A DNA stretch of 64,000 nucleotides from Bacillus sp. RO2 (GCF_012911845.1 NZ_JAAXCU010000036.1:54723-118722); one strand, 5' to 3'; counted from the first letter of the stretch, positions 32,163 through 42,392 are shown. The notes: a model not told the origin generated them from the sequence alone. Translations and numbers: made by a program.

Positions 32163-34379
32163 CTATTTCCTCAACTCATTCACAAATCTTTTCAATTCAT
32201 CCTTACTTGTGCTATTCAACCATTCTTCCAATCTTTTATTTTCTTCTTGTATAACCCACCCCATCACTTTTTGGACTTCTCTTATATATCCGTCAAACTG
32301 TTCCTCTTCCGTTTTGAGGTTTTTCAACAAAATCTCCCAATCCATCCTCTCATCATAGATGCCCTGCTCTGGATGTTCTCTCGCCAATTCTGAAACTTTT
32401 TCCAAAGACTCACCTAAAAACAGTTCTAATGCAATCCACTCACTGATGTATTCATGTCGATAGCCTTGCTTCATCACCAATTGAAATTGTAATCTTGCCT
32501 CTTCATACTTTCCTTGTTTTAATAGCGCTACGGCGCGATTTCCCTCTATATACTCGTTTAGTATATCTCCCTTAATATCCCCAAACTTCTCATACCATTC
32601 CTCATAGGATTGCCAATCCTCTTTTTCTAAGTAGTATTGGAGGATATCAAGGAATAATATTTCATTAGGCGATCTTCGTGCTAATTCCTCTAGGTAGGGA
32701 ATTGCTAGCTCATTTGATGGTTTGTTCATCATTACCGCTTCAACACCGATGATTTTGCTAATCATCAGCAAACTATGCAGATCATCTGGATTATTCTCAT
32801 AATTTTGCTTATACAATTCCAATGCTTCTTCCGGTTTATTTTTCAACAACACTCTATCAGCTTTGGTCAATTCTCTATTCTTCAAATAAAATGTCGGCAG
32901 GTTCCCAAACGTGTCTTCTCCTAACCGATAACCTTGGCTTTGGGTAATCAAATCTCCTTTTTCATTATGGGCCTGAACATTCCAAAAGAAACGTCCCCTA
33001 GGATCGGCAAAACCAAGCACAGATGAGTAATCAATCCCTTTCCAATCACTTTCTTCCAAAAACTGAATGCCTCCTTGCGAGAAATAAAGGTCTTCTACTG
33101 GCACAGTTAGCTGTGTAGTTTTGATTCCACTCTTTAATCCATGTGAAACAGAACCACCTTCCACCTCCCTGCCGACACTGATACTGTAGTATGCGGCTCC
33201 ATCGACTGGTTCCCATGAAAACTGGATCTTATCTTCTATTATTTCTTTAGAATTTACAGGATTGTATATTTCTATTAATGGATGAATCATGGAGTCATTT
33301 GCCACAACATTCTCATTCTCCACTTCAATCCAAGGATTTGATGGCATGGAAACTGCATAGCCATCTATTTGATCAAAGGTAAACCCAAAATGCAGCTGAT
33401 AACTACCTGGTGGGACATTTTGGAAAATGTATTCTCCGTTTTTATTTGTAACTGCATGGTATTGTTCTTCTGAACCAATGCTATAATTCAAATTGTTTTT
33501 ATCACGAAGGAATACTCCCACACCTTGAATTGGTGTTTCTCCATTAGATTTGTATATTTTTCCTCGTACCGACTGGAAAGAATGTTGACCGTTTTGTATC
33601 CTGTCCATTATCTCTATGAGTTGCTTCTCTTCTGAATAAACTTCTTTGTCCCGATCTTCCCTTTCCTTTTTCACCCGCCTGATATCTTCCAAAGTCTTTT
33701 CCACTAGCGCAATTACTTTGTCATGCTCACCTTGACTAATGAGAATATCTGCATGGGACTTAACTGCTATTGTTTTTGAGTAGGTGTCGTCTTCAGAAAC
33801 AATAGCGTTGAATTCTTTTATATACGTTAAGGCCACCTCATATTGCTCGTTCTGAACCGCCAAGTCGATTTGTTTTGTTGCTAAATCTGATCTGAAATAC
33901 GTTTTAAATCCCCTGTCTAATGCAGTTTGAAGAACTTCATCGCCTTTTTGCCATTTCCCTAGCTGGCTGTAATAATCTGCTAGTTCCTTCGCCGCTGACT
34001 CCATGTATCCGTCAGTAGGTCCTTCTTCAACGTATTCCAACAAATAAGGTAGGCGTTCTTCTATAGAAAACTTTACTTTTGCTTGGTTTGGGTCTGACCA
34101 ATATGTCGAGGTAGATCCAACATATACATCATATTGAAGAGTGTAGACGTCTCCTATAAAAAACTCCCTGATAAGAGCGAACCTTTGCTCTTTAAAAATG
34201 TTTCCATTTTCAAGCAGGTCTATTACTCTCTCTTTTCCCAATTGCTCCCCGTTTGCCATTTGTTGTTTGACCATGAATATGCTGTACTGAGGTTGTATTA
34301 AATAGAAGAATATTGGCAGAAATAATATAAGTGCAGCTACTGACAACACTATGTGTTTAATTTTTATTTTTATTTTCAT
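32163..34379 (-). CDS. Membrane-anchored TPR / carboxypeptidase-regulatory-like / FN3-like protein
   Basis: 738 residues. Basic N-terminus and one membrane helix (10-29), so the bulk is outside. Helical repeats of TPR type at about 125-250 and 500-690, a carboxypeptidase regulatory-like beta domain at 270-332 (VRGKIYKSNG, TNKNGEYIFQNVPPGSY), and an FN3-like domain at about 383-478 (IQFSWEPVDGAAYYSISVG). It is the last gene of an overlapping operon with an ECF sigma factor and a small membrane protein. The start overlaps the upstream gene by 23 bases. A sensory or cell-surface role regulated with the sigma factor is inferred; no enzyme motif is seen. Confidence 0.7.
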   Translation of the reverse strand: MKIKIKIKHIVLSVAALILFLPIFFYLIQPQYSIFMVKQQMANGEQLGKERVIDLLENGNIFKEQRFALIREFFIGDVYTLQYDVYVGSTSTYWSDPNQAKVKFSIEERLPYLLEYVEEGPTDGYMESAAKELADYYSQLGKWQKGDEVLQTALDRGFKTYFRSDLATKQIDLAVQNEQYEVALTYIKEFNAIVSEDDTYSKTIAVKSHADILISQGEHDKVIALVEKTLEDIRRVKKEREDRDKEVYSEEKQLIEIMDRIQNGQHSFQSVRGKIYKSNGETPIQGVGVFLRDKNNLNYSIGSEEQYHAVTNKNGEYIFQNVPPGSYQLHFGFTFDQIDGYAVSMPSNPWIEVENENVVANDSMIHPLIEIYNPVNSKEIIEDKIQFSWEPVDGAAYYSISVGREVEGGSVSHGLKSGIKTTQLTVPVEDLYFSQGGIQFLEESDWKGIDYSSVLGFADPRGRFFWNVQAHNEKGDLITQSQGYRLGEDTFGNLPTFYLKNRELTKADRVLLKNKPEEALELYKQNYENNPDDLHSLLMISKIIGVEAVMMNKPSNELAIPYLEELARRSPNEILFLDILQYYLEKEDWQSYEEWYEKFGDIKGDILNEYIEGNRAVALLKQGKYEEARLQFQLVMKQGYRHEYISEWIALELFLGESLEKVSELAREHPEQGIYDERMDWEILLKNLKTEEEQFDGYIREVQKVMGWVIQEENKRLEEWLNSTSKDELKRFVNELRK

Positions 34380-34695
34380 GCTCCTTCACCACTCTTTCAT
34401 AGTCATCCTTCCAATAGGTGTACCCTGCTATCTGGATTATTTCACGATCTGCCTGTGTAGTGATGACCTCGTTATCCCTATCATCCCTTAGCGAAATGGT
34501 TGAAAGAATTAACACTGTGGCCACAACGACTGGAAGAATGGGTATTTCAATTTCCTTATTCCAGAAGGATGAAAGTTTTTCTGTGAAACTTTTTGGATGA
34601 GTTTTCTGTAATACTTTTTCACACCTTGTAAAATGGAAGTCCTTTAATTCATGGTCAAGTTTTTCTCTAACCGCTTGTTTTTCTTTGTGTTGCAC
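34357..34695 (-). CDS. Probable single-pass anti-sigma protein
   Basis: About 112 residues from GTG 34695 (6 bases after GGGAGG; ATG 34701 touches the signal). A charged N-terminal cytoplasmic part (about 1-50), a membrane helix (IPILPVVVATVLILSTI) and a short outside tail. It begins inside the sigma gene (about 29 bases of overlap) and runs into the next gene, the usual coupling of sigma and anti-sigma. There is no zinc HxxxCxxC motif, so anti-sigma function rests on context. Confidence 0.55.
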   Translation of the reverse strand: MQHKEKQAVREKLDHELKDFHFTRCEKVLQKTHPKSFTEKLSSFWNKEIEIPILPVVVATVLILSTISLRDDRDNEVITTQADREIIQIAGYTYWKDDYERVVKEHENKNKN

Positions 34696-35236
34696 TTCCA
34701 TCCTCCCCTTTCTCCATCATTTCTTTTAAACGGGAACGTCCTCGTTTCAACCTTGTCTTCACTGTACTTTCTGCAATAGCTAACATCATTGCAATTTCGC
34801 TTATTTTCATCTCATTGAAATAATAAAGAATGATCACTTCTCTGTACTTATAATCCAACTTTTGTATCAACTGACTTAAGGATTGATTTTGAAAATCTAT
34901 TAATAGCATTGCCTCGGGACCTTCTGCTTGATCGTCTTCCGTAATCCGTTCAGCAAATTCAAAATTTAGGAGGATGCGCTTAAAGCTCCACTTACGCATG
35001 TGCATTTTGCATCGGTTGACCGTAATGGAGGTGAGCCAGCTTTTCAGTTTTTCTTCCTCATCTAATTGATGAATCTTTTCATAGGCGGTGATAAAGGTGT
35101 CCTGCACAACTTCTTCAGCAAGGTGATTATCTTTTACCAGTAAGTAGGCAGTCCTTAATAGATAGTCTCCATAAAGAGTCATCAATTCTTTTAATGCTGA
35201 TTCTTCTTTATTTATCAAACGTTTCACTAGGTGCAA
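34667..35236 (-). CDS. ECF-type RNA polymerase sigma factor
   Basis: 189 residues from TTG 35236, 7 bases after GGGGGGTGA; ATG 35254 would add six residues but has no signal. Sigma region 2: LKELMTLYGDYLLRTAYLLV, EEVVQDTFITAYEKI, and LKSWLTSITVNRCKMHMRKW, with a basic end. Sigma region 4: LDYKYREVIILYYFNEM, EIAMMLAIAESTVKTRLKRG. It directs RNA polymerase to envelope-stress-type promoters. A TGAAAC-type promoter directly upstream suggests autoregulation. Confidence 0.9.
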   Translation of the reverse strand: MHLVKRLINKEESALKELMTLYGDYLLRTAYLLVKDNHLAEEVVQDTFITAYEKIHQLDEEEKLKSWLTSITVNRCKMHMRKWSFKRILLNFEFAERITEDDQAEGPEAMLLIDFQNQSLSQLIQKLDYKYREVIILYYFNEMKISEIAMMLAIAESTVKTRLKRGRSRLKEMMEKGEDGSATQRKTSG

Positions 35237-35276
35237 ATCATGCTCACCCCCCATTTTCTTTTAAGGTCTATACTTT

Positions 35277-35304
35277 AGATGCAAGGTCTTTAGAAATAGT
35301 TTCA
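35277..35304 (-). promoter_or_regulatory. ECF-like promoter of the sigma operon
   Basis: Reverse strand TGAAAC (35304-35299), 16 bases, GCATCT (35282-35277). TGAAAC is the usual -35 of Bacillus ECF sigma factors, and the -10 differs from CGTC. It lies 41 bases before the start. Confidence 0.5.
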
Positions 35305-35407
35305 ACTTTTTGCAAAAAATGTTTTTTGGTATATATATATTACCGTAGCATAAAGATGGAGGGTCTGTGGGGGATTTTTTATTAAGATAATTTTTTGTTA
35401 AGCACCT

Positions 35408-35499
35408 CGCTGTTGATTTATGCACAAGGCCTCGCTTTCCTAGGGGCATTTGGGGAGTCTCCTCGGAAAAGCGCCTCCCGCGGTCTCCACAAAACGCTA
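35408..35499. repeat. Dispersed Bacillus-type palindromic repeat, copy 1
   Basis: CGCTGTTGATTT, then CTCGCTTTCCTAGGGGC, TCTCCTCGG and GGTCTCCAC in the same order as the sequence at the right end of the window (63914-64000). This GC-rich, hairpin-prone sequence occurs in many Bacillus genomes as a non-coding dispersed element. Here it lies between the sigma operon and the protease cluster. Confidence 0.7.
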
Positions 35500-35567
35500 T
35501 CTCCCTCAGAAGTCTTCTCCTATTGTTCCAATCAACAATAGTATACTTAAACAGAACCTTTTAAAAA

Positions 35568-35597
35568 GAAAAACCCATCCCCTATAAAGGGACAGGC
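35568..35597 (-). terminator. Terminator of subtilisin 1
   Basis: Reverse strand CCTGTCCC (35596-35589) pairs with GGGGATGG (35582-35575), followed by GTTTTTC. Confidence 0.65.
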
Positions 35598-35624
35598 AAT
35601 ATTGTAGCTTAATTGTTTGGTAGG

Positions 35625-36764
35625 TTATTGTAATGCTGCTTCAAGGTTGATGACACCGTAGCCGTAGTTGAAGGATGATCCTAAATTGGTTGCCGTATTT
35701 CGCAATCTCTCGCGAACTTCTACATTTGTCATATTGGGATTTTGTGCTAACAATAATGCTGCTGCACCAGCAACATGAGGAGAAGCCATGGATGTTCCAT
35801 TTAATTCCCCATATTGGTTGCCTGGCAATGTACTGTTGATGGAAACTCCAGGAGCCATCACTTCTAGCTGGGAACCAACACTTGAGAAGGAAGCACGGTT
35901 ATTGTTCGAATCAACCGCTCCTACCGCGATTACCGAATCATATCTTGCCGGATATCCGATTGTGTTAACTAATCCAAAGAAGGAACCGCTGTTTCCAGCT
36001 GCAGCCACTACAACAATTCCACTGTTGTAAGCATTGTCGCTTGCCTGCTTCAATGTACTTGAACCTGTGCTGCCACCTAAACTCATATTGATGACGTCCA
36101 TATTATTATCAATTGCCCATTCAATTCCTTGTGCAATTCCTGCTAGCGTACCGCTTCCACCAGAACTTAATACTTTTACCGCATAAAGATCAACATCGTA
36201 AGAAACACCGAGTACTCCTGTATTGTTATTTACTGCTGCGATAGTCCCAGCTACATGTGTTCCATGGCCGTTGCCATCTGTCAGGGCATCCGGTTCTTCA
36301 GGTACAAAGCTTGCTCCTCCTGCCACCTTTAAATCTTCATGGCTTGCATCAATCCCTGTATCCAGCACAGCTACTTTTACTCCAGATCCTGTAATGCCTT
36401 GAGCGTGTGCCACATCTGCTTTAATATGGGGTAATCCGTAAGGAACAGTTTGTGCTGTCGCATGCATTTCCACATTTTCTTCCACGTATTCTACTAACGG
36501 ATTTTTCTCCAGTGCAGCTGCTGCCACTTCCGGCAACTTAATATGTAACACTTTCATATGCTTAAATTGATGTTCAACCGAACCGCCGAGAGTTGCCACT
36601 AATGTATCCGCCTTAGCAATAGAAGGACCAGCTTTTAAGCCGATCAAATACTCCTTCAGTACCGGCTTTCCTTTTGCGCTTGCATCTGCTGATGTGAATG
36701 AGAAGGATAGAACCATCATTACAGCTAAAGATAAGATAGTTAATTTTCTAAAAAACTTGTTCAT
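35625..36764 (-). CDS. Subtilisin-family alkaline serine protease 1
   Basis: 379 residues from ATG 36764, the same length as subtilisin Carlsberg precursor. Signal peptide (about 1-30), inhibitor-I9 propeptide (to about 103, ending EMHAT) and mature enzyme starting [11 protein letters not shown]. Catalytic Asp in [12 protein letters not shown], His in [10 protein letters not shown], Ser in [12 protein letters not shown]; oxyanion Asn in AAAGNSGS. A secreted degradative endopeptidase. Followed upstream by a close paralogue, suggesting tandem duplication. Confidence 0.95.
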   Translation of the reverse strand: MNKFFRKLTILSLAVMMVLSFSFTSADASAKGKPVLKEYLIGLKAGPSIAKADTLVATLGGSVEHQFKHMKVLHIKLPEVAAAALEKNPLVEYVEENVEMHATAQTVPYGLPHIKADVAHAQGITGSGVKVAVLDTGIDASHEDLKVAGGASFVPEEPDALTDGNGHGTHVAGTIAAVNNNTGVLGVSYDVDLYAVKVLSSGGSGTLAGIAQGIEWAIDNNMDVINMSLGGSTGSSTLKQASDNAYNSGIVVVAAAGNSGSFFGLVNTIGYPARYDSVIAVGAVDSNNNRASFSSVGSQLEVMAPGVSINSTLPGNQYGELNGTSMASPHVAGAAALLLAQNPNMTNVEVRERLRNTATNLGSSFNYGYGVINLEAALQ

Positions 36765-36807
36765 TAAACTCACACTCCCTTAATTTTTCTAACATACATG
36801 TTAATGA

Positions 36808-36853
36808 TAAAGCACCAGTGTCATCTCCAATGTAAAGATTCGATCTGGTGCTT
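36808..36853 (-). terminator. Hairpin after subtilisin 2
   Basis: GCACCAG (36812-36818) pairs with CTGGTGC (36845-36851), flanked by short T tracts. The U run is weak, so read-through into subtilisin 1 is possible. Confidence 0.5.
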
Positions 36854-36884
36854 CTATTCAAATTGGGGGAAATCTAGTTATTTA

Positions 36885-38030
36885 TTACTGCAATGCACTT
36901 TCAACGTTAATAACACCCTGCCCATAATAGAACGGATCACCGAGATTAGTGGCAGTACTTTTTAGTTTTTCACGAATTTGTACATTCGTCATATTAGGAT
37001 ATTTGCCTTTGATTAATGCAGCCGCTCCTGCAACATGAGGAGAAGCCATTGACGTTCCATTGAAGGAAGAGTAGTTGTTTCCAGGTGTCGTACTAAGAAT
37101 GTTTACACCTGGAGCCATAACTTCAAGCTCTCCACCAACACTTGAGAAAGATGCACGGTTATTGCTGCTATCGACGGCACCAACTGCAATTACGGAGCTG
37201 TACTTAGCAGGGTAACCAATTGTATTTCTCTTACCCTTCGAACCGGAATTTCCAGCAGCTGCAATTACTACAATTCCGCTTGCATATGCATTGTCACACG
37301 CTTGTTGAAGTGCTGTGGACCCAGAACTTCCACCAAGACTCATATTAATAACATCCATGTCATTAGCAATGGACCATTCAATTCCTTGTGCAATCCCGCT
37401 TAAAGTACCACTACCAGAAGCGTTCAGTACTTTAACAGCATAAAGATCAGCATTGTAAGCTACACCAAGCACTCCTGTCGTATTATTAAGAGCAGCAACA
37501 GTTCCTGCTACATGCGTTCCGTGACCGTTACCGTCTTGTAGGGCATTTGGTTCACCTGAAACGAAGCTTGCCCCGCCTTTTACATTAAGATCAGCATGAT
37601 TTGCGTCGATCCCAGTATCAAGGACGGCGACTTTCACTCCACTTCCTGTCACTCCTGAAGCGTGTGCTTTGTCTGCTTTAATATGAGGAATTCCCCATGG
37701 CGTTGTTTGTGCTGTTGCAAACACTTGTGCATTTTCTTCTACAAATGCAATGTTTGGATTTTTCTTTAATGCTTCTGCCGCTTTTTCAGGTAAGCTCACT
37801 TCCACGACATCCATGAATTGGAATGTATGTTGGATATCGCCACCAGCTGCTGTAATTAGATTTTTGGAAGACTGTGCATTTGCTTTATTTCCTTTTGCAA
37901 ATCCCACTAAGTATTCTTTCTTGGTATTAGCACTAGGACCCGAAGCTTCTGCTTGTGCAGATCCAAAAGCTAAAGAGAAAGCAAGTATTGCAATAAGTAT
38001 GACCGATAAACCTTTCGTCCACTTTTTCAA
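36885..38030 (-). CDS. Subtilisin-family alkaline serine protease 2
   Basis: 381 residues from TTG 38030, 8 bases after GGGGAG. Signal peptide to about 30, I9 propeptide, mature enzyme from [11 protein letters not shown]. The triad sits in [22 protein letters not shown] and [12 protein letters not shown]. Most residues match subtilisin 1. A single Cys in the mature part ([11 protein letters not shown]) is unusual, because subtilisins are usually Cys-free. Secreted protease. Confidence 0.95.
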   Translation of the reverse strand: MKKWTKGLSVILIAILAFSLAFGSAQAEASGPSANTKKEYLVGFAKGNKANAQSSKNLITAAGGDIQHTFQFMDVVEVSLPEKAAEALKKNPNIAFVEENAQVFATAQTTPWGIPHIKADKAHASGVTGSGVKVAVLDTGIDANHADLNVKGGASFVSGEPNALQDGNGHGTHVAGTVAALNNTTGVLGVAYNADLYAVKVLNASGSGTLSGIAQGIEWSIANDMDVINMSLGGSSGSTALQQACDNAYASGIVVIAAAGNSGSKGKRNTIGYPAKYSSVIAVGAVDSSNNRASFSSVGGELEVMAPGVNILSTTPGNNYSSFNGTSMASPHVAGAAALIKGKYPNMTNVQIREKLKSTATNLGDPFYYGQGVINVESALQ

Positions 38031-38207
38031 TAAATCCACTCCCCAAAAATTTTTTAACAATTCTCACTATTAAGAATCGTTATGGTCAGTTTACCATCTG
38101 TCAGCCTAATTTCATATTGGGAAAGCGAGAGGTGGAACAGGTACTTAATAAAGAAAAAGAGTACCTATTTTCCCAATGAAAAAAAAAGACTGCCTATTAC
38201 ATCCCAA

Positions 38208-38246
38208 TAAAAAAAGAGAGAAGCCCATGACATCAACTTCTCTCTG
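38208..38246 (-). terminator. Terminator of the S8/SLH protease operon
   Basis: Reverse strand AGAGAGAAG (38245-38237) pairs with CTTCTCTCT (38223-38215), followed by TTTTTTT. Confidence 0.85.
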
Positions 38247-38294
38247 CTAACATGTATATAAAATTATAGTTTTGATATAAGCAAAGTAAAACTC

Positions 38295-40751
38295 TTATTT
38301 AAAGAACACATTATAATATCTAGTAAATGCTACGGCGAAGTCTCCTCGAGTCACTTCTTCCTTCCCATTGAAAGTAGCCTCAATTTTGGGTTCCAGATCA
38401 TATCTCCCCTGTGTTACAGAGAAATTAGCGTTCAATATATTAAGATCTAAAGCCAATTGCACATACCCTTTCAAATTCTCTGGAATATCACCCTGATCCT
38501 TCAACACTACTTGTTCATTTTTATATGTCACTTTAATGTCACCAGTATGGGCTAACGCCTCTTTTTCTAGTCCTAAGCTTTGGACTAGGGAGTATGCCAA
38601 TTCTGCTTTGGTTAATGTACCTTTAGGCACGAATTTTCCATCTTGCTTTGGTAACATTACTCCGTTATTCTTCTGTGCTTGATCTCTAAAAGCTGCTCCT
38701 TTTGCCATTACTGCTTCTGCAAAAGCCAAATCTGAATTTGAAGTATCTCCAAAGCTCGGAACGTTCGGTAAAGACTGCCTAATTTCTGCTCCCATCACTA
38801 AGTATTTCGCAAGATCTAATCTTGTCAGGTTCGCATCAGGTTTAAAATAGCCATTTTTATTCCCATCGAATAGTCTTTCATTTACTCCCTGCTTGATAGC
38901 TTCTTCTGCAGGGTGACCGCTTATATCATTTAAGCCTGAAAATCCTTCAATTTTCGTAAAAGTTAAAGATCCTTCTACAGTTTCAGGTAATGCTATTCCG
39001 ATAGGATTAAGCTCAGCACCTCGAAGTCCTCTAATCTCCGCTTTCCATGTACCTGATTGCGGGGAATCAACAAGAACTACACGATCAGAATACAATGGAA
39101 ATAACAAACTGACACCAGAACTGTACTCTGTTCCATCTGGAGCAGTTAAGACAAGGTTAACAGGATTTCCTGTAGCCTCCATCACACCTTTTCCATCCAC
39201 TCGTGCAAGAAGGCTGGTTAAACCTTCTTCGACGGAAAATTCATAAGCGCCTCCTGTTAGCGTGGAGTATTCTATTTGTAAATCTTCCCTCGTTGTTGAC
39301 GTTTCCACATTGGAGTGGAATGTTTGATTCCATTTCAATGTAGATCCATATGATTTATTCTTAGAAAGAGTGGCATCAACCGCAGCATAAGCGTTCACAT
39401 AACCTGCTCCGACTTCCCAAGCTTCATATCCCGGCATATTAGTAGCTGTTTGTTGAATTATTTCTTTTACCTCACCTGGAGATAAGGTTGTATCAGCTTC
39501 CAGCATCAAAGCCACTATTCCTGCCACATGTGGTGTAGCCATAGAAGTTCCGCTCATACTCGTATAGTATGGAAGATGTTGAGGTTCAATTAGTTCCGCA
39601 TCTTTTTCTGCCGCCAATGCTGAAAGCGGGGCCACTACCCTTGTAGAAACGATATCCACACCTGGCGCAGTAATGGTTGGTCTATCTTCCCATGTCCATT
39701 CCTCCCCGTCCATGCTGAAGGTCCCTCCAACACCTTTTGTTCCACGGGAAGAGAAATCAGCCAACGTGCCGTCCTTCACTCCGGCTGCAACTGAAATGAC
39801 CCAAGGTGCTTTTGCATAAGGATTATGAGTGTTTTCAGCAGGTCCTTCATTGCCTGCAGCAAACAACACAACGATCCCTCTATCATACGCTTTTTTACTT
39901 GCTACATTTATTGGGTGGTTTGGATCAAAATCACCACTTGATCCCCATGAATTCGTAATGACTCTAATACCATATTCCTGTTGATGAGTAATGGCGTAGT
40001 CAAAGCCCCCAATTCCGTCAAGTATGAACAACGCACCTCCAGAACCGTATCCGATCAAGTCAGCACCTGGTGCGGCTCCCTCGTATTTTCCTCCAGACAT
40101 CGCTCCTGTTCCGCCAACAGTTCCCGCGACATGTGTGCCGTGACCAGAGTTTGTATCTGTATTCGGTACATTTTCCGTGTAAGAGATTGGCAGGATTCCG
40201 GTTATCCCTTGTAGATTAGTGGAACCAAGTACATTCTGGACAAGATTGCGGCCAAATTCATGATCTTTATGCGTGCCATCCACTCCACTATCATTCACAA
40301 CTACCCCTATCCCTTTACCCGAGATAGGCATTCCACCGTTCCCCTTGGTCATTTCCTTGTCGGTTCTGACTTTGTTCACACCTGTAATATCTGTTGATTC
40401 TGCGTTATAGTACATTACCTTCTCATTAAGGTAGATGGATCTTACTTCCGAGGATTTTGCCAACGCTTCGACCTGCGCCTTTGTTGCCACAGCACCTGCG
40501 ATAGGTAATTCATTCATGGTGACTGCTTTAGTAATCCCAAGCTCATCCAACAAATCAATCTGAGTGGCTGTTGGTTTCTGGTCTCCATTAAAGGTAATAA
40601 TAATTTGAGCCGTACTTGTCGCATCAGTAAAAACAGACCATACTTTTTCATCCACTATGGAGGAAGGAGCTTCTCCTTGGGCATTTACACTAGAAAGTGA
40701 ACTCAGCATTAACAATACCGCACATACAACCGCAAACCATCTTTTCATCAT
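38295..40751 (-). CDS. Secreted S8 protease with SLH-like C-terminal repeats
   Basis: 818 residues. Signal peptide (1-24), an I9-like propeptide (about 45-115), catalytic domain with Asp154 (VVNDSGVDGTH), His204 ([10 protein letters not shown]) and Ser in SGTSMATPHVAG, a beta-sandwich region (about 470-600), then SLH-like repeats (GHPAEEAIKQGVNERLFDGN, FKPDANLTRLDLAKYL; a second at about 675-735 and a third ending TRGDFAVAFTRYY). SLH domains bind pyruvylated wall polymers, so the protease is probably held at the cell surface. It lies 24 bases after its shorter paralogue in one operon. Confidence 0.9.
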   Translation of the reverse strand: MMKRWFAVVCAVLLMLSSLSSVNAQGEAPSSIVDEKVWSVFTDATSTAQIIITFNGDQKPTATQIDLLDELGITKAVTMNELPIAGAVATKAQVEALAKSSEVRSIYLNEKVMYYNAESTDITGVNKVRTDKEMTKGNGGMPISGKGIGVVVNDSGVDGTHKDHEFGRNLVQNVLGSTNLQGITGILPISYTENVPNTDTNSGHGTHVAGTVGGTGAMSGGKYEGAAPGADLIGYGSGGALFILDGIGGFDYAITHQQEYGIRVITNSWGSSGDFDPNHPINVASKKAYDRGIVVLFAAGNEGPAENTHNPYAKAPWVISVAAGVKDGTLADFSSRGTKGVGGTFSMDGEEWTWEDRPTITAPGVDIVSTRVVAPLSALAAEKDAELIEPQHLPYYTSMSGTSMATPHVAGIVALMLEADTTLSPGEVKEIIQQTATNMPGYEAWEVGAGYVNAYAAVDATLSKNKSYGSTLKWNQTFHSNVETSTTREDLQIEYSTLTGGAYEFSVEEGLTSLLARVDGKGVMEATGNPVNLVLTAPDGTEYSSGVSLLFPLYSDRVVLVDSPQSGTWKAEIRGLRGAELNPIGIALPETVEGSLTFTKIEGFSGLNDISGHPAEEAIKQGVNERLFDGNKNGYFKPDANLTRLDLAKYLVMGAEIRQSLPNVPSFGDTSNSDLAFAEAVMAKGAAFRDQAQKNNGVMLPKQDGKFVPKGTLTKAELAYSLVQSLGLEKEALAHTGDIKVTYKNEQVVLKDQGDIPENLKGYVQLALDLNILNANFSVTQGRYDLEPKIEATFNGKEEVTRGDFAVAFTRYYNVFFK

Positions 40752-40775
40752 TTCCCCTCTTTTCTTATGATTAGT

Positions 40776-42203
40776 TTATTGCATTGCCTTTAAGACAGCT
40801 TTGTAGGCATCCACATAACCGGCACCCGTTTCCCATTTTTCATATCCTTGCATCGGTGTCGCTGTCTCTTCCAACATTCCTTTGATCTCCATTGCATCTA
40901 ATGTTGGATTCACTTCTAACAATAATGCAATGATTCCTGCGACATGAGGAGCAGCCATGGATGTCCCACTGAACGTTGTGTAGTAAGGCAAATGAGCTGG
41001 TGATATATATTCCAGATCTTTCTGTGCGCTGAGTGCGGATAGCGGTGTGAATACTCTTGTAGAGACAATGTCTACACCCGGTGCAGTTACTGTAGGGCGG
41101 TCTTCCCATTTATACTCCGTCCCATCTATTACAACAGAGCCTCCCATTCCTTTCTTCCCTCGTGATGAAAAATTAGCAAGCTTCCCATCCATATCGCCCG
41201 CTGCTACTGTGATAACCCAAGGAGCTTTTTTGTAATTTCCTGAAATCGTTGCTTCATTTGGCCCTGAGTTCCCTGCAGAGAATACAGTAATGATTCCTCG
41301 ATCATATAACTTTTTAATGGCAATATTGATTGGATTGCCGGGATCAAAGTTTGTACCGGCATCACTTGTTGCACCCCAAGAATTTGTAATGATTCGTATG
41401 TTGTATTCCTGCTGATGAGTGAGCGCATAGTCAAATCCACCTAGCGTATCTAGCATCGCAACAACTGCTCCAGAACCATATCCAATCAAATTAGCTCCAG
41501 GTGCCACTCCCTCGTATTTTCCTCCCGACATAGCTCCTGTTCCACCAACGGTACCAGCTACATGTGTGCCATGCCCAGAACTTGAATCAGTATTTGGTAC
41601 ATTTTCCACATACGATACTGGGAGAATTCCTGTAACCCCATTAAGATTTGTGCTACCTAGAACATTTTGTATTAGGTTTCTACCGAATTTTATATCATTG
41701 TGTGTTCCATCGACACCACTATCGTTAATAACTATGCCAATACCTTTTCCACTCACAGGCATCCCATTATTCATTTTTTGGATATTAGAGTCCGTACGAA
41801 CTTTATCCACGCCTGTGTATGTAGTCGCAGCATCGTTTTCATATTGAAGGGTTTGATTGTAATAAACAGAGATCACATTATCCCATGTCACTATTTGATC
41901 AACCTGCTCCTTCGTTGCGATAGCACCTACAAAAGGTAAGCTATTAAATGTAACAGCTTTGTTAATCCCAATGTCTTCAAGGAGCCCAACAACGGGGGAG
42001 GTTATTCCGTCTTGGCTGTCAAACGTAATGATTACCTCCACGGGACCTTCCTGTGTTGCAAAAATATGCGTCAACTTCTCATCCATTTTCTCAACCATAC
42101 CAGGATTGGCATAAACAAACTGCGAACCTTGCAACCAAATCGCATTCATTATCAAGCCTAGTACAAGAATTCCAATGGTAAAAACAGTAACTTTTCTTTT
42201 CAT
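40776..42203 (-). CDS. Secreted S8 protease, short paralogue without SLH repeats
   Basis: 475 residues from ATG 42203 with AGGGG at 7 bases. Signal peptide (about 1-32), I9-like propeptide (VEVIITFDSQDGITS onward) and catalytic domain with [21 protein letters not shown] and FSGTSMAAPHVAG. It follows the catalytic part of the 818-residue protein closely over its whole length and stops where that protein's beta-sandwich begins. First gene of the two-gene operon. It is probably free in the medium while the paralogue stays on the wall. Confidence 0.9.
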   Translation of the reverse strand: MKRKVTVFTIGILVLGLIMNAIWLQGSQFVYANPGMVEKMDEKLTHIFATQEGPVEVIITFDSQDGITSPVVGLLEDIGINKAVTFNSLPFVGAIATKEQVDQIVTWDNVISVYYNQTLQYENDAATTYTGVDKVRTDSNIQKMNNGMPVSGKGIGIVINDSGVDGTHNDIKFGRNLIQNVLGSTNLNGVTGILPVSYVENVPNTDSSSGHGTHVAGTVGGTGAMSGGKYEGVAPGANLIGYGSGAVVAMLDTLGGFDYALTHQQEYNIRIITNSWGATSDAGTNFDPGNPINIAIKKLYDRGIITVFSAGNSGPNEATISGNYKKAPWVITVAAGDMDGKLANFSSRGKKGMGGSVVIDGTEYKWEDRPTVTAPGVDIVSTRVFTPLSALSAQKDLEYISPAHLPYYTTFSGTSMAAPHVAGIIALLLEVNPTLDAMEIKGMLEETATPMQGYEKWETGAGYVDAYKAVLKAMQ

Positions 42204-42359
42204 CACTTAACCCCTTTCTGAATTTTATTAATTATTAGACTATATACCCCATTCTTTCACATCCTTATATGACTTTCTATTAGGCATACGTTGTAAAAAA
42301 ACAGAGTTTCTGTACTATTTTGATTACTACTTTAGTTGTAAGTGACCTTTTTCAAACAC

Positions 42360-42392
42360 AAAAAAACGCCGGACTTTTAGCCCAGCGTTTAT
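42360..42392 (-). terminator. Terminator of the SNF transporter gene
   Basis: Reverse strand AAACGCTGGGC pairs with GTCCGGCGTTT, followed by TTTT. Confidence 0.75.
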
